From Candidatus Hinthialibacter antarcticus (GTDB lineage Bacteria > Hinthialibacterota > Hinthialibacteria > Hinthialibacterales > Hinthialibacteraceae), in contig JAVCCE010000021.1 in assembly GCA_030765645.1 (NCBI GenBank), positions 1 to 64,000 on the forward strand: 64,000 nucleotides of DNA, given 5' to 3'. How positions within the stretch are numbered: position 1 is the first letter of the stretch; every line of letters starts with the position of its first letter. Below are positions 42,300 to 50,767 of the stretch, piece by piece. Both the position numbers and the translations under genes were made by a program. Under the pieces are notes generated by a model, which saw nothing but the letters and a program-made list of their open reading frames with translations, did not search any database and was not told the origin of the DNA.

Positions 42300-45116
42300 C
42301 TAAAACATCCACATCTCGAAAATCGTCAGCCAACTGCCGTCTTGCGGGCGGGAAAATTCGATTCGCACAGCGTCGCATTCAACCGCTTCATTCAAGATCA
42401 AAACGCTCGAGCGCATATCCGGCTTGTAAGATAACGAACCCGCGTCCAGCCATTCGCCTTGACGGTTGCGCACCCGCATGGTGTTCTCATGCAAGTAATC
42501 AAGTTTTTTGGTTCCATGAAATAACAACATGCGCGAAATCGGTTTGAATTCAGCAAGTTCTATTTGAATCCAACCGCCGTCGCTTGGAATCTCGCCGCTC
42601 GACCAATAGGTGCGGCGCCCATATCCACGAACGCTGATATTATTGTCAAACGCCGCATCCAAAAAGACTGGATTATTTGAATCAACCGTCCACGACGGCT
42701 TATTCATCGTTCTGTGAGAGAGTCCTGGAATAAATACTCGATAGCCGTCAAGTAAAAAACCCTGATACCCAAGCCCACTTTCGCCAAACAAAGTTTGCAG
42801 CGACTTCATTGTAAGAGGCGCGTAGCGCTCAACCGCTTCTAACGATGGATTGTTGTAATAAAAATTTTCCTGGAAAACATAACCAACCCGCTGGCTACGT
42901 ATATTTTCATAGGCAAGTGAAGGAAAACGCCTGGATAGGCGGTCGATACTGTTTAACGATCCGTTTGATGCAAAGGTTAAACATTCGCCGATCCAATCGC
43001 GTCCTGCGTTAATCGGTGTCGAGTCAAAACCCGATTCACAAATGAACGATTGAATATCATGTTGTTTTGCGAGATCAATCAATTCGTCAAAATCGGTATT
43101 TAAAACCACGCCGTCAAGCGAAAGACTTGATGGATTGTTTAATCGGGCAGAATCATAATTTGATGCGCTCCACATCGAGAGGAAGAACATCCCGGCGATA
43201 ATGACCAGTAATCCGGGCGAAACGCGCCATACGCATTGAAACAACCAATACATCGAAAACGGCAGCACCCAATACAACGCCAACGCATACCAGGGCCAGA
43301 CGCCAAACGGCGAGTAACTCACCAGCAGAATGGTAAAAAATCCAAATCCAGCCAAAATTTTTCGCAAAAAATGACAAGATAAAAGGCTTATCGAAGCCGT
43401 TGCGCCCAGCGGTAAAATAAACAGCGATGCGAAAAATAATAACGGCGCAAAATAGGGCAGAAATACGCTAGAAGTATCATGCTGCTGATCAAACGGCGTA
43501 CGGGCGCCAAGTAAAACAGGTAGACACTCGCCGAGAAAACGGTCAATCAACGGCGCTTCGTTTTCGACCCGCGCTGTTGGTAAGTCGCGTCCCTGGGCAA
43601 GAAACTGCGCTGCGTCTGAACTTTTACTGGCGGGGAGATACGGCGTCAAAAAGATCAAACATGCGACCGCCGCCAGAACCAACGAGGCGTATGAGTGTGA
43701 AGGTTTCGCAGAGGGCGAGGGTGTGCGAAAAATTCCCATCAAGATCAAAACACCCGACGCGGCGACAAAGGGCGCCGAAATGGGCAGTTCATAGAGCGAG
43801 GCGCCTGCAGCGGTCCCCCATAGAAGCGCGAGGGCGGGGCGTAGGCGTCTCTTTTGCCAGCAATCCAACGCGGCCCACATCATAACCCCGCCGCACGCGA
43901 GCGAAAACGAATAGCCAAACCAGGTTTTCGCCGCGATCCAATAAAAATGCGATCCAGAGAGCAATAAGACGATCAAAGAAAAAACAGCCAGCGGCAATGA
44001 ACCCAGGCGATATGCGCATAGCAAAACAGTTAATATAAACACAATACAGAACACAACAGAAAGCCAATGGATCGAACCCAGGCCGAAAGTTGAAACCAAT
44101 AGCGCCAGCGGATAGGCTTCAAGCGTGCCTTGATAAGATTGCCCATAGTGAAATAGCGGCGGCAGTTCGCCTTGCGCGAGGCGCTGCGCCATGACGCCAA
44201 AGGCGGCCTCATCGGCTTCATACGAGGCCGGGCCAATCAAAAATTGTGGAATATCCAAGTGTTTTATGCAAAAATACCCAGCCAAACAGATTAAAATCAG
44301 AAACCCGATTGGCTTTGCCAGCCGCAGCCGCTGCATATTTTTAAGGACTACATTCAGCCTCGGCAGCCAACCCCACACCGCGAGATAGCAAAAAAGTAGC
44401 GCTAACACCGTGAATAGTGAGCGAAAGCCGACGCTCAGACTCAGCGGGCGCGAGTAAATGGGCGACAACAATACCGGGACGCCGTCCTGTTTTTCAACGG
44501 TGGCCGCATACATGTGTGTGGGCGGGGTCACAGCGCTGCTCTCAAACACCAGTTTGTGCGCACCCGGCGCCAACTCGGTTGGAATATAGACATAGCGGTT
44601 TGAATCGTCATTTTGGATCGACGCGATGCGCTTTCCATTGAGCATCCAACGCGCATCGCCGTGGTTGGCGTAAAAGACCAATCCAGCCGCCGGATTTTTG
44701 TTTTCAAACCAGCCGCTGCAACGAAGCATTTCTGCATTCATCCACAGCGCACCATCTTCAAGTTGCGACGGGCGTAATTGGAAGGACTCGCCAGAAGTTC
44801 CAAAAGTCTTAATGATTTGGCGGTTAGAACCGCTCCATTCGACGCTCAATCCGTTTTGAGGCAAAAACGACAAACATACTCCACAGGTTGCTAACAGGCA
44901 AAAACTGATCGTTTCACGGCGCAGATTGACTTTTATACTGGAGAGATATTCTAACGCAGACAGCGGGCGTCCTTGCTTTTTCGCCCAGTAGATGATTGAA
45001 GCGGCGAGCAAACCGACGGCAAAGCCGAGGCGGACGCGCATCGCCATATCAATGCCCGGCGCAGTGAACAGGGCGGCAAGCGATAAGAAAGAGAGAAAGA
45101 GCAGCAAGTTCGCCAT
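42300..45116 (-). CDS. Polytopic GT-C glycosyltransferase-like membrane protein
   Basis: A 938-residue integral membrane protein, ArnT/PMT-like. Residues 1-60 hold two helices, then a soluble region (about 90-215) with a beta-sandwich look (GDARWMLNGKRIASI). The GT39-like core begins near 290: YEADEAAFGVMAQRLAQGELPPLFHYGQSYQGTLEAYPLALL, with acidic residues at about 298-301 that would be catalytic, followed by about ten helices. The C-terminal region, about 800-938, resembles a discoidin (F5/8 type C) domain: GGWIQIELAEFKPISRMLLFHG, VRIEFSRPQDGSWLTIFE. Such enzymes use polyprenyl-phosphate sugars. It runs against its neighbours in the origin region. Confidence 0.75.
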   Translation of the reverse strand: MANLLLFLSFLSLAALFTAPGIDMAMRVRLGFAVGLLAASIIYWAKKQGRPLSALEYLSSIKVNLRRETISFCLLATCGVCLSFLPQNGLSVEWSGSNRQIIKTFGTSGESFQLRPSQLEDGALWMNAEMLRCSGWFENKNPAAGLVFYANHGDARWMLNGKRIASIQNDDSNRYVYIPTELAPGAHKLVFESSAVTPPTHMYAATVEKQDGVPVLLSPIYSRPLSLSVGFRSLFTVLALLFCYLAVWGWLPRLNVVLKNMQRLRLAKPIGFLILICLAGYFCIKHLDIPQFLIGPASYEADEAAFGVMAQRLAQGELPPLFHYGQSYQGTLEAYPLALLVSTFGLGSIHWLSVVFCIVFILTVLLCAYRLGSLPLAVFSLIVLLLSGSHFYWIAAKTWFGYSFSLACGGVMMWAALDCWQKRRLRPALALLWGTAAGASLYELPISAPFVAASGVLILMGIFRTPSPSAKPSHSYASLVLAAVACLIFLTPYLPASKSSDAAQFLAQGRDLPTARVENEAPLIDRFLGECLPVLLGARTPFDQQHDTSSVFLPYFAPLLFFASLFILPLGATASISLLSCHFLRKILAGFGFFTILLVSYSPFGVWPWYALALYWVLPFSMYWLFQCVWRVSPGLLVIIAGMFFLSMWSASNYDSARLNNPSSLSLDGVVLNTDFDELIDLAKQHDIQSFICESGFDSTPINAGRDWIGECLTFASNGSLNSIDRLSRRFPSLAYENIRSQRVGYVFQENFYYNNPSLEAVERYAPLTMKSLQTLFGESGLGYQGFLLDGYRVFIPGLSHRTMNKPSWTVDSNNPVFLDAAFDNNISVRGYGRRTYWSSGEIPSDGGWIQIELAEFKPISRMLLFHGTKKLDYLHENTMRVRNRQGEWLDAGSLSYKPDMRSSVLILNEAVECDAVRIEFSRPQDGSWLTIFEMWMF

Positions 45117-45235
45117 TGAAAGAATTGACCGTAGCGGTTGTCCATCGTATCCTACGGCGTAGCGTAGATTGCAGCAAGCCTATCATAAAGCCTTGCCAGT
45201 GCAATAACTGAAATCGTACAAACGGAGGTTTCATC

Positions 45236-45979
45236 ATGGCAGACAACATTCGCGTTGTCGTAAACGGCGCCAAAGGGCGTATGGGAGCAGAGGCCGTGAA
45301 GGCCGTGAGCGATGCGCCTGATATGACGTTGGTCGGCGCGTTAGATTTGGGCGACAATCTTTCAAAGACGATTGAGACCGAAAAACCAGATATCGTGATT
45401 GATTTCACCGTACCGGACAGCGCCTTTGAAAATGCTTGCATCATTGCCGAATCGACCGCAGGCGGCGTGATTGGAACCACCGGGTTCTCCACAGAGCAAA
45501 TCCATGAATTACGCGACAAAGCAGCGATGAAAAAACCGGGCGTGATTATTGCGCCAAACTTTTCGATCGGCGCCATCCTGATGATGCACTGCGCCCACAT
45601 TGTGGCGCACCACATGCCCCATGTCGAAATCGTTGAGATGCATCATCCCTTTAAGCTGGATGCGCCTTCCGGCACAGCGGTCAAAACAGCGGACATGATG
45701 GCCCATGCGGTCAAAGACACCGATGTTCCACGTGGAACAGAGGAACACCGCTCACGCGGCGAAGTGAATCAGAACATCCCGATTCACAGCATCCGCCTTC
45801 CGGGTTATCTGGCGCACCAGGAAGTCATTTTTGGCGCTGAAGGCCAAACGCTTACTATCCGCCATGATACGTATAACCGCACCTGTTATATGCCGGGGGT
45901 GTTGATGGCGGTGAGAGAAGCGATCAAGCGGGGCGGCGTGACGTACGGCCTCGAAAATATCCTGTTTCCAGGACAATAA
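45236..45979 (+). CDS. dapB: 4-Hydroxy-tetrahydrodipicolinate reductase
   Basis: An NAD(P)H enzyme of lysine and diaminopimelate synthesis, feeding the cell wall. The nucleotide-binding VVNGAKGRMGAEAV is at residues 6-19; GTTGFS and EIVEMHHPFKLDAPSGTAVKTAD are the active-site blocks. 247 residues. GGAGG precedes the ATG. A perfect parS palindrome is embedded at 45724-45739. Its stop overlaps the rsmG start by one base, so it is likely the first gene of a dapB-rsmG unit. Confidence 0.96.
   Translation: MADNIRVVVNGAKGRMGAEAVKAVSDAPDMTLVGALDLGDNLSKTIETEKPDIVIDFTVPDSAFENACIIAESTAGGVIGTTGFSTEQIHELRDKAAMKKPGVIIAPNFSIGAILMMHCAHIVAHHMPHVEIVEMHHPFKLDAPSGTAVKTADMMAHAVKDTDVPRGTEEHRSRGEVNQNIPIHSIRLPGYLAHQEVIFGAEGQTLTIRHDTYNRTCYMPGVLMAVREAIKRGGVTYGLENILFPGQ
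45724..45739. other. parS partition site inside dapB
   Basis: TGTTCCACGTGGAACA is a perfect 16-base palindrome and matches the bacterial consensus TGTTNCACGTGAAACA. It is inside dapB, over codons for a DVPRGTE stretch. A palindrome of this kind in the partition neighbourhood should be the ParB loading site. Confidence 0.88.
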
Positions 45980-46698
45980 TGGACGAAAGCGCCTATTTAA
46001 GGGCCTTTGAAGCCCATTTGAACAAGCGCAACATTCAGATAGAGCCTGCGGCGTCAAAGCGTTGCGGGCTTTATTTCTATTTAATACATGTAAAAAACCA
46101 GTCCATGAACCTCACTCGCTACGATTCGCCTGCGGATGCGGTGGACTATCACCTGTTAGATGCGCTGGCAATAAATCAGGCCTTATCGAATGAACCCATC
46201 GAATCCTTGATTGACGTGGGGTCCGGCGCAGGGGTTCCCGGGGTGTTGCTCAATTGCATTTCGACCGACATGCGGCTTTGCGTATTGGATTCTGTGAAAA
46301 AGAAGATGGATTTCGTAGCGTCTGCGTTGGAAGCGCTCCAATTGGGCGGTTCTTCGGCGGTCAGTGCGAGAGCGGAAGACCTTGGGCATGACCCAGCGCA
46401 CCGTGAGCAGTATGATTGTGCGACCGCCCGCGCCTTAGGAACACAGGCGTATTGCCTGGAACTGTGCGCGCCGTTTGTCAAAACCGGGGGCGGTATCGCG
46501 CTTTTACGAAGCGATGAAGACTTGATTCACGCCAACAACCAATATGCTGAAACACTGGGGTGTCTGCGTGAAAAAGTGCTGAACTATCAATTACCGGGGC
46601 GCGAAAAGGCGTTTCGCATCGAAATTTACCGAAAAAATGCCCCAACTGCCGATAAATACCCGCGAAAACCTGGGAAAATCAAGAAGCGTCCTTTATAA
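45979..46698 (+). CDS. rsmG: 16S rRNA (guanine527-N7)-methyltransferase
   Basis: A SAM-dependent methyltransferase modifying 16S rRNA at G527. The motif SLIDVGSGAGVPGVLLNC is at about 75-92, preceded by the NLTRYDSPADAVDYHLLDAL block that is typical of RsmG. 239 residues. Start overlaps the dapB stop by one base (TAATG). In many genomes rsmG lies next to parA-parB, as here. Confidence 0.94.
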   Translation: MDESAYLRAFEAHLNKRNIQIEPAASKRCGLYFYLIHVKNQSMNLTRYDSPADAVDYHLLDALAINQALSNEPIESLIDVGSGAGVPGVLLNCISTDMRLCVLDSVKKKMDFVASALEALQLGGSSAVSARAEDLGHDPAHREQYDCATARALGTQAYCLELCAPFVKTGGGIALLRSDEDLIHANNQYAETLGCLREKVLNYQLPGREKAFRIEIYRKNAPTADKYPRKPGKIKKRPL

Positions 46699-46755
46699 TC
46701 GTCACACTTTGGTTTCTTACAAGCGGGATACCGCTTTCTAAATAGAATCACAATC

Positions 46756-46771
46756 CGTTCTACGTGGAACA
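46756..46771. other. Degenerate parS site before parA
   Basis: CGTTCTACGTGGAACA matches the perfect site in dapB at 14 of 16 bases. It lies six bases before the TTG start of parA, in the 5' leader. It may be a weaker ParB site that also regulates the parAB pair. Confidence 0.6.
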
Positions 46772-46777
46772 ATAATC

Positions 46778-47596
46778 TTGGCAAAAGTAATCTGCGTCAT
46801 AAACCAGAAGGGCGGGGTTGGCAAAACCACCTCCGCCGTGAACCTCGCAGCCTGTCTGGCGGCAAAAGGGCATGAAACCCTGCTGCTTGATATTGATCCG
46901 CAGGGAAACGCCAGCAGCGGCCTGGGAATCAATCGGGCGGAACTCGAAAAGACCATTTTCGACGTAATGATTGATGAAGCCCCCATGCAGAGCATCCTCA
47001 AGCCCACTAAACAGCCAAAGTTGCGGATCGCACCCGCTAATAGCGATCTGCTGTCGGCGGAACTTCACCTGGCGGGCGACCCGGATGGCAAGCGCTGTCT
47101 CAGCCGGGCGGTGGTCAAATTTTTCAATGAAACGCCGCCTGCGCTTCAACCCAAGTACATTATTGTTGATTGCCCGCCGTCATTGGGGCAACTTTCGATC
47201 AACGCGATCCTCACGTCTGATACGGTGATTATCCCCGTTCAGTGTGAATATTACGCGCTTGAAGGCCTCACCGATATTTTGACCACCACCACCATGTTGC
47301 GCCAAAATTTCAATACCGGCTTGTCGTTAGAGGGAATCCTTCTTACAATGGCAGACCGTCGGCTCAACTTGAGCCATCAGGTTGAAGAAGAAATTCGCAA
47401 CGTGTACCGTGATTTTGTGTTCCAAAGCGTGATTTACCGCAGCGTCCGCCTCAGCGAGGCGCCCAGTCACGGGACGCCGATCATTCAATACGACCCGCAG
47501 TCAATCGGTTCCAAAGCCTATATGGCGTTAGCAGAGGAAGTCATAGAAAATGAAACGAAAAGCCCTCGGCCGTGGCCTCTCCGCGCTTCTGTCTGA
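46778..47596 (+). CDS. parA: Chromosome partition ATPase ParA (Soj)
   Basis: A Walker-type ATPase that moves ParB-parS complexes along the nucleoid. The deviant Walker A KGGVGKTT is at residues 10-17, with LLDIDPQGNASSGLGI and IIVDCPPSLGQLS for Walker A' and B. Start is TTG, agreeing with the family N-terminus. The C-terminus extends about 14 residues past the usual end and overlaps parB by 47 bases in another frame, which is unusual. A parS-like site lies just before it. Confidence 0.95.
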   Translation: MAKVICVINQKGGVGKTTSAVNLAACLAAKGHETLLLDIDPQGNASSGLGINRAELEKTIFDVMIDEAPMQSILKPTKQPKLRIAPANSDLLSAELHLAGDPDGKRCLSRAVVKFFNETPPALQPKYIIVDCPPSLGQLSINAILTSDTVIIPVQCEYYALEGLTDILTTTTMLRQNFNTGLSLEGILLTMADRRLNLSHQVEEEIRNVYRDFVFQSVIYRSVRLSEAPSHGTPIIQYDPQSIGSKAYMALAEEVIENETKSPRPWPLRASV

Positions 47597-48428
47597 TTCA
47601 AGCGTCGAGTCTGTCGCCGAACCGCAATCCAAGCGGATAGACGAAATCGAAGTCGGCGCCATCGAAGCCAACCGCTGGCAGCCGCGCACCCAGTTTGATG
47701 ACGAGCAACTCAAAGAACTGTCCGAATCCATTGGCGCTCAAGGCGTGTTGCAGCCGCTGTTGGTGCGGCGCAAACCCGATGGCTCGGCTGGCTACCAGTT
47801 AATCGCTGGCGAACGCCGCCTGCGCGCATCGAAACTCGCCGGGCTGGGAAAAGTGCCGTGCATTCTCCTCGAAGCCCAAGAAACCCAGGCGCTCGAAATC
47901 GCCCTGGTAGAAAATATTCAACGCAGCAATCTCTCGCCCGTCGAAGAAGCCCGCGCCTATAAACAAATGGTGGAGCGCTTCAATCTGACCCAAGAGCAAA
48001 TTTCCGCCAAGGTCGGCAAAAGCCGCGCTGCGGTGACCAATGCGCTGCGGCTGCTTAACCTGCCGGTATCGGTTTTGGACCTACTGGATAGCGGCGTATT
48101 GTCGGTTGGGCACGCCAAAGTGCTGCTTTCGGTCAAAGACACCGACAAGATCGAGTCGCTCGCGCTCCGCATTCTTGAGGAAGAATGGAGCGTCCGTCAG
48201 CTGGAAGAAGAACTGCGCGGTAAGCCGCCCGCAGCGCCCAAACCCGCAAAAGCCGCCCCCGAAGATAAAGATATATTCGTCTCCGATATGAAACGAAAAC
48301 TCGAAGAAGCCCTGCAAACAAAGGTCGATATCCGCATGAAGGGCAAAAATAAGGGGCGAATTGATATTCATTTTTATGATCTAGATCAATTAGATCATCT
48401 ATTAAAATTGTGGAAGATTTCGCTTTAG
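47550..48428 (+). CDS. parB: Chromosome partition protein ParB (Spo0J)
   Basis: The CTP-dependent DNA clamp that loads at parS. 292 residues: an N-terminal KALGRGLSALL that stimulates ParA, the catalytic region (IEANRWQPRTQFDDEQLKELSESI, LIAGERRLRASKLAGL with its GERR motif, LVENIQRSNLSPVEEARAYKQMV), the helix-turn-helix LTQEQISAKVGKSRAAVTNALRLLNLP, and a C-terminal dimer domain. It starts inside parA. Confidence 0.97.
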   Translation: MKRKALGRGLSALLSDSSVESVAEPQSKRIDEIEVGAIEANRWQPRTQFDDEQLKELSESIGAQGVLQPLLVRRKPDGSAGYQLIAGERRLRASKLAGLGKVPCILLEAQETQALEIALVENIQRSNLSPVEEARAYKQMVERFNLTQEQISAKVGKSRAAVTNALRLLNLPVSVLDLLDSGVLSVGHAKVLLSVKDTDKIESLALRILEEEWSVRQLEEELRGKPPAAPKPAKAAPEDKDIFVSDMKRKLEEALQTKVDIRMKGKNKGRIDIHFYDLDQLDHLLKLWKISL

Positions 48429-48486
48429 CGCTATAATGTTAGTTGTAATATGATTCGCCAATTTTTGTAGGGGATGGCGTCTTGCT

Positions 48487-49476
48487 ATGGCGGAAGTTTC
48501 GTTTGTTCCTATAACCGTAGATATTCTGGAGAGCATCGGCGACTCCATTGTTGATATCTACATCCTGAGAAATGGCGACGAACGTCCGCTTCTTTTCCGC
48601 AGCAAGAATTACCCGCTGAGCGAAGGCGACTGGGAAGATCTGAAAACCCAAGAAGACCTGCGGCTGGTGGTTCGCGATGACGAGGCGGGCAACCTGGACC
48701 AGCGCTTTGAAGAAAGCCTGATCGAAATCGTGGGCGACGAAAACGTCGAAGTCGAAGAAAAATGCGAAGCGGTTTATAATATTTCCTACAATTGGATGCA
48801 GCGCGTTTTTAATTCGTCGAATCCCGAATATGTTTTTCAAACCTCTGAACAACTGCTGCCGTCCGTCTTGGACGTCATTTTTTCCGACCACGCTGCGGCC
48901 CATAATTTTATTGTCAAAGCCAGCGTAGATTATGCGCTGTATTCGCACTCGCTTAACGTCTGTCTGTTTGGCGTTGGCTTGGCGCATCGGCTGATGGATA
49001 TCTCCAAACAAGAAGCGCTGACGCGATTCGGCCCCGGGTTTTTGTGGCACGACCTGGGCAAGTTGCTAATTCCAAAAGAACTGTGGGATAAAGAAGAAGA
49101 GTCGGGCGAGACCGAGGATATCGAGTCGATCCGTCAACACACGATCAAAGGCGCTGAAATGGTGAAGGAATTTACCGATTTGCCTGAAGAAAGCGAGTCG
49201 ATCATTCTTCATCACCATGAACGGCTTGATGGAAGCGGTTATCCATTCGGGCTGCGTGGAGACGACATCTCGATGGGCGCGCGCATCTGCGCGATTGTTG
49301 ATCGCTTCGACCACCTCAGCACCAGCAAGAAAGAACACGTGCGGCTTGTTTCATTTGAAGCGCTGCAACAGATTCGCCAGGAAACGCCCGACCGCTTTGA
49401 TGAAGATGTGTTTAAAGAATTCGTCAAAATGTTTCTTTCACCGAGCGAAGCCAAAACCTTTCAACCAAACGCATGA
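48487..49476 (+). CDS. HD-GYP domain protein (probable c-di-GMP phosphodiesterase)
   Basis: A 329-residue protein. The N-terminal 120 residues are of unknown fold. The HD-GYP domain has HD at 188-189 (FLWHDLGKLL) and HHERLDGSGYPFGLRGDDIS from 243, so the metal and substrate residues look complete. Such domains break down cyclic di-GMP. It is not a response regulator: no receiver precedes it. It overlaps the next gene by four bases (ATGA), likely an operon. Confidence 0.9.
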   Translation: MAEVSFVPITVDILESIGDSIVDIYILRNGDERPLLFRSKNYPLSEGDWEDLKTQEDLRLVVRDDEAGNLDQRFEESLIEIVGDENVEVEEKCEAVYNISYNWMQRVFNSSNPEYVFQTSEQLLPSVLDVIFSDHAAAHNFIVKASVDYALYSHSLNVCLFGVGLAHRLMDISKQEALTRFGPGFLWHDLGKLLIPKELWDKEEESGETEDIESIRQHTIKGAEMVKEFTDLPEESESIILHHHERLDGSGYPFGLRGDDISMGARICAIVDRFDHLSTSKKEHVRLVSFEALQQIRQETPDRFDEDVFKEFVKMFLSPSEAKTFQPNA

Positions 49477-50078
49477 GCAAAATTATACGACTGAGTGATT
49501 GCTGCAACGCTGTTACCGAATGCGCCGCATGGTTAGACCAGGGGGGCGTGGTTGCGCTGCCGACAGAGACGGTTTACGGCCTGGTGTGCCGCCACGACCG
49601 TTTTGGCGCGGCGGAAAAATTGTTCGAGATCAAAAACCGTCCGGTCGATAAACCCTTCGCGCTGTTTGTGCAATCGTTTGAAACCGCGCGGGCGTGGATC
49701 GAGCCGAACCCCGTAGCGGAAACGCTGGCGAAAGCCTTTTGGCCCGGCCCGCTGACCTTGGTGGTCGCGTCGCACAACAGCTGTCCAGCGGCGTATGACG
49801 GCGCGGTGGGGCTGCGTTGTCCTGACCATGCGTTTGTGCAGCAATTGTTAGAGCACTGCGGGGGCGCGTTGGTCAACACCAGTTTAAATTTTAGCGGTAA
49901 ACCGCCTGCAACGCGCATTGACGAAACACATCCTATTATTCAGCGGGTGGACATCGCGGTCGACGCGGGCGAGCTACCGCCGCAGTCGCCTTCAGCGGTG
50001 GTCGATTGCCGCACTTCGCCTCCTCAAATTCTCCGGCCGGGAACCATTTCCTACTCAGATATTTTAGACGCGCTTTAA
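49473..50078 (+). CDS. tsaC: YrdC/Sua5-family L-threonylcarbamoyladenylate synthase
   Basis: Makes threonylcarbamoyl-AMP for the t6A modification of tRNAs reading ANN codons. 201 residues: GGVVALPTETVYGLVC at about 29-44, KNRPVDKPFALFV, and FWPGPLTLVV, followed by VGLRCPDHAFVQQLL and LVNTSLNFSGKPPATR. The short length fits TsaC without the Sua5 C-terminal domain. Coupled to the HD-GYP gene by ATGA. Confidence 0.92.
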   Translation: MSKIIRLSDCCNAVTECAAWLDQGGVVALPTETVYGLVCRHDRFGAAEKLFEIKNRPVDKPFALFVQSFETARAWIEPNPVAETLAKAFWPGPLTLVVASHNSCPAAYDGAVGLRCPDHAFVQQLLEHCGGALVNTSLNFSGKPPATRIDETHPIIQRVDIAVDAGELPPQSPSAVVDCRTSPPQILRPGTISYSDILDAL

Positions 50079-50255
50079 GGGCCAATTTTCATTTCTGCAT
50101 TTTGGCGCCAGGCGGGAAGAACTATATATTAAAACATCTTCTGTTTTTTTAAAAACGCGTCAATTACGAGTGAGCCTGAAGCTGCGTTTGCAATGACAGC
50201 AATGATTCGTCTTTTTAGAGTACAAACGGATCAAATAGTATAAATCGATTCATCC

Positions 50256-50672
50256 GTGTCATTGCGAGGAAGTGAAACGACCGAAGCCATCTCAAAATAA
50301 TTTATGCTTTCGTTGCGAAAGGCATAGGTGCAACTCTGCTTGCTTCGGTGCGGGCTTTCAGGCCCTTTTGCACCAATCATCATTAACGGCAGGTAATAAC
50401 TCACCAATATTTCGAATGATGTGGGGAGGGCGAACCTCCTGGTGAGCCGCATGAAAAGAAAACGCGTTGCGCCCGAATCCCCCCTGTCGCTTTCAGCGCC
50501 AGCCCCCCTTAAAAAGGGGGGCTAAAAGTCTGATGTCAATGGCAGGCCCTTAAGCACAGGCGCTCCCAGAGTTGCACCCATGCCAGAGTTGGTTTGTCGT
50601 TTTTTGAACTGTCGGAATCCCTTTTCGTACTCAATTGTTTTTGAGATTGCTTCGCTGCGCTCGCAATGACAC
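50256..50672. repeat. Family A element split by inserted repeats
   Basis: The core is in two halves, 50321-50373 and 50543-50584. The join repeats CAGGCCCTT--GCAC (15 bases, two mismatches) on both sides. Between them lie a family H copy (50374-50440) and a family B copy (50464-50525). The whole is enclosed by inverted ends: GTGTCATTGCGAGG...GAAGCCATCTCAAAA on the left and TTTTGAGATTGCTTC...CGCAATGACAC on the right. No gene is found from 50079 to 50767. Confidence 0.68.
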
Positions 50673-50767
50673 CCCGGTAAGGGACAATAACTATATCTAT
50701 CCTTAATGAGCTATCTATCCTAAAATACGCCGAACGGAATTTTGAACCGCAAACGGGACGGCCTGAC

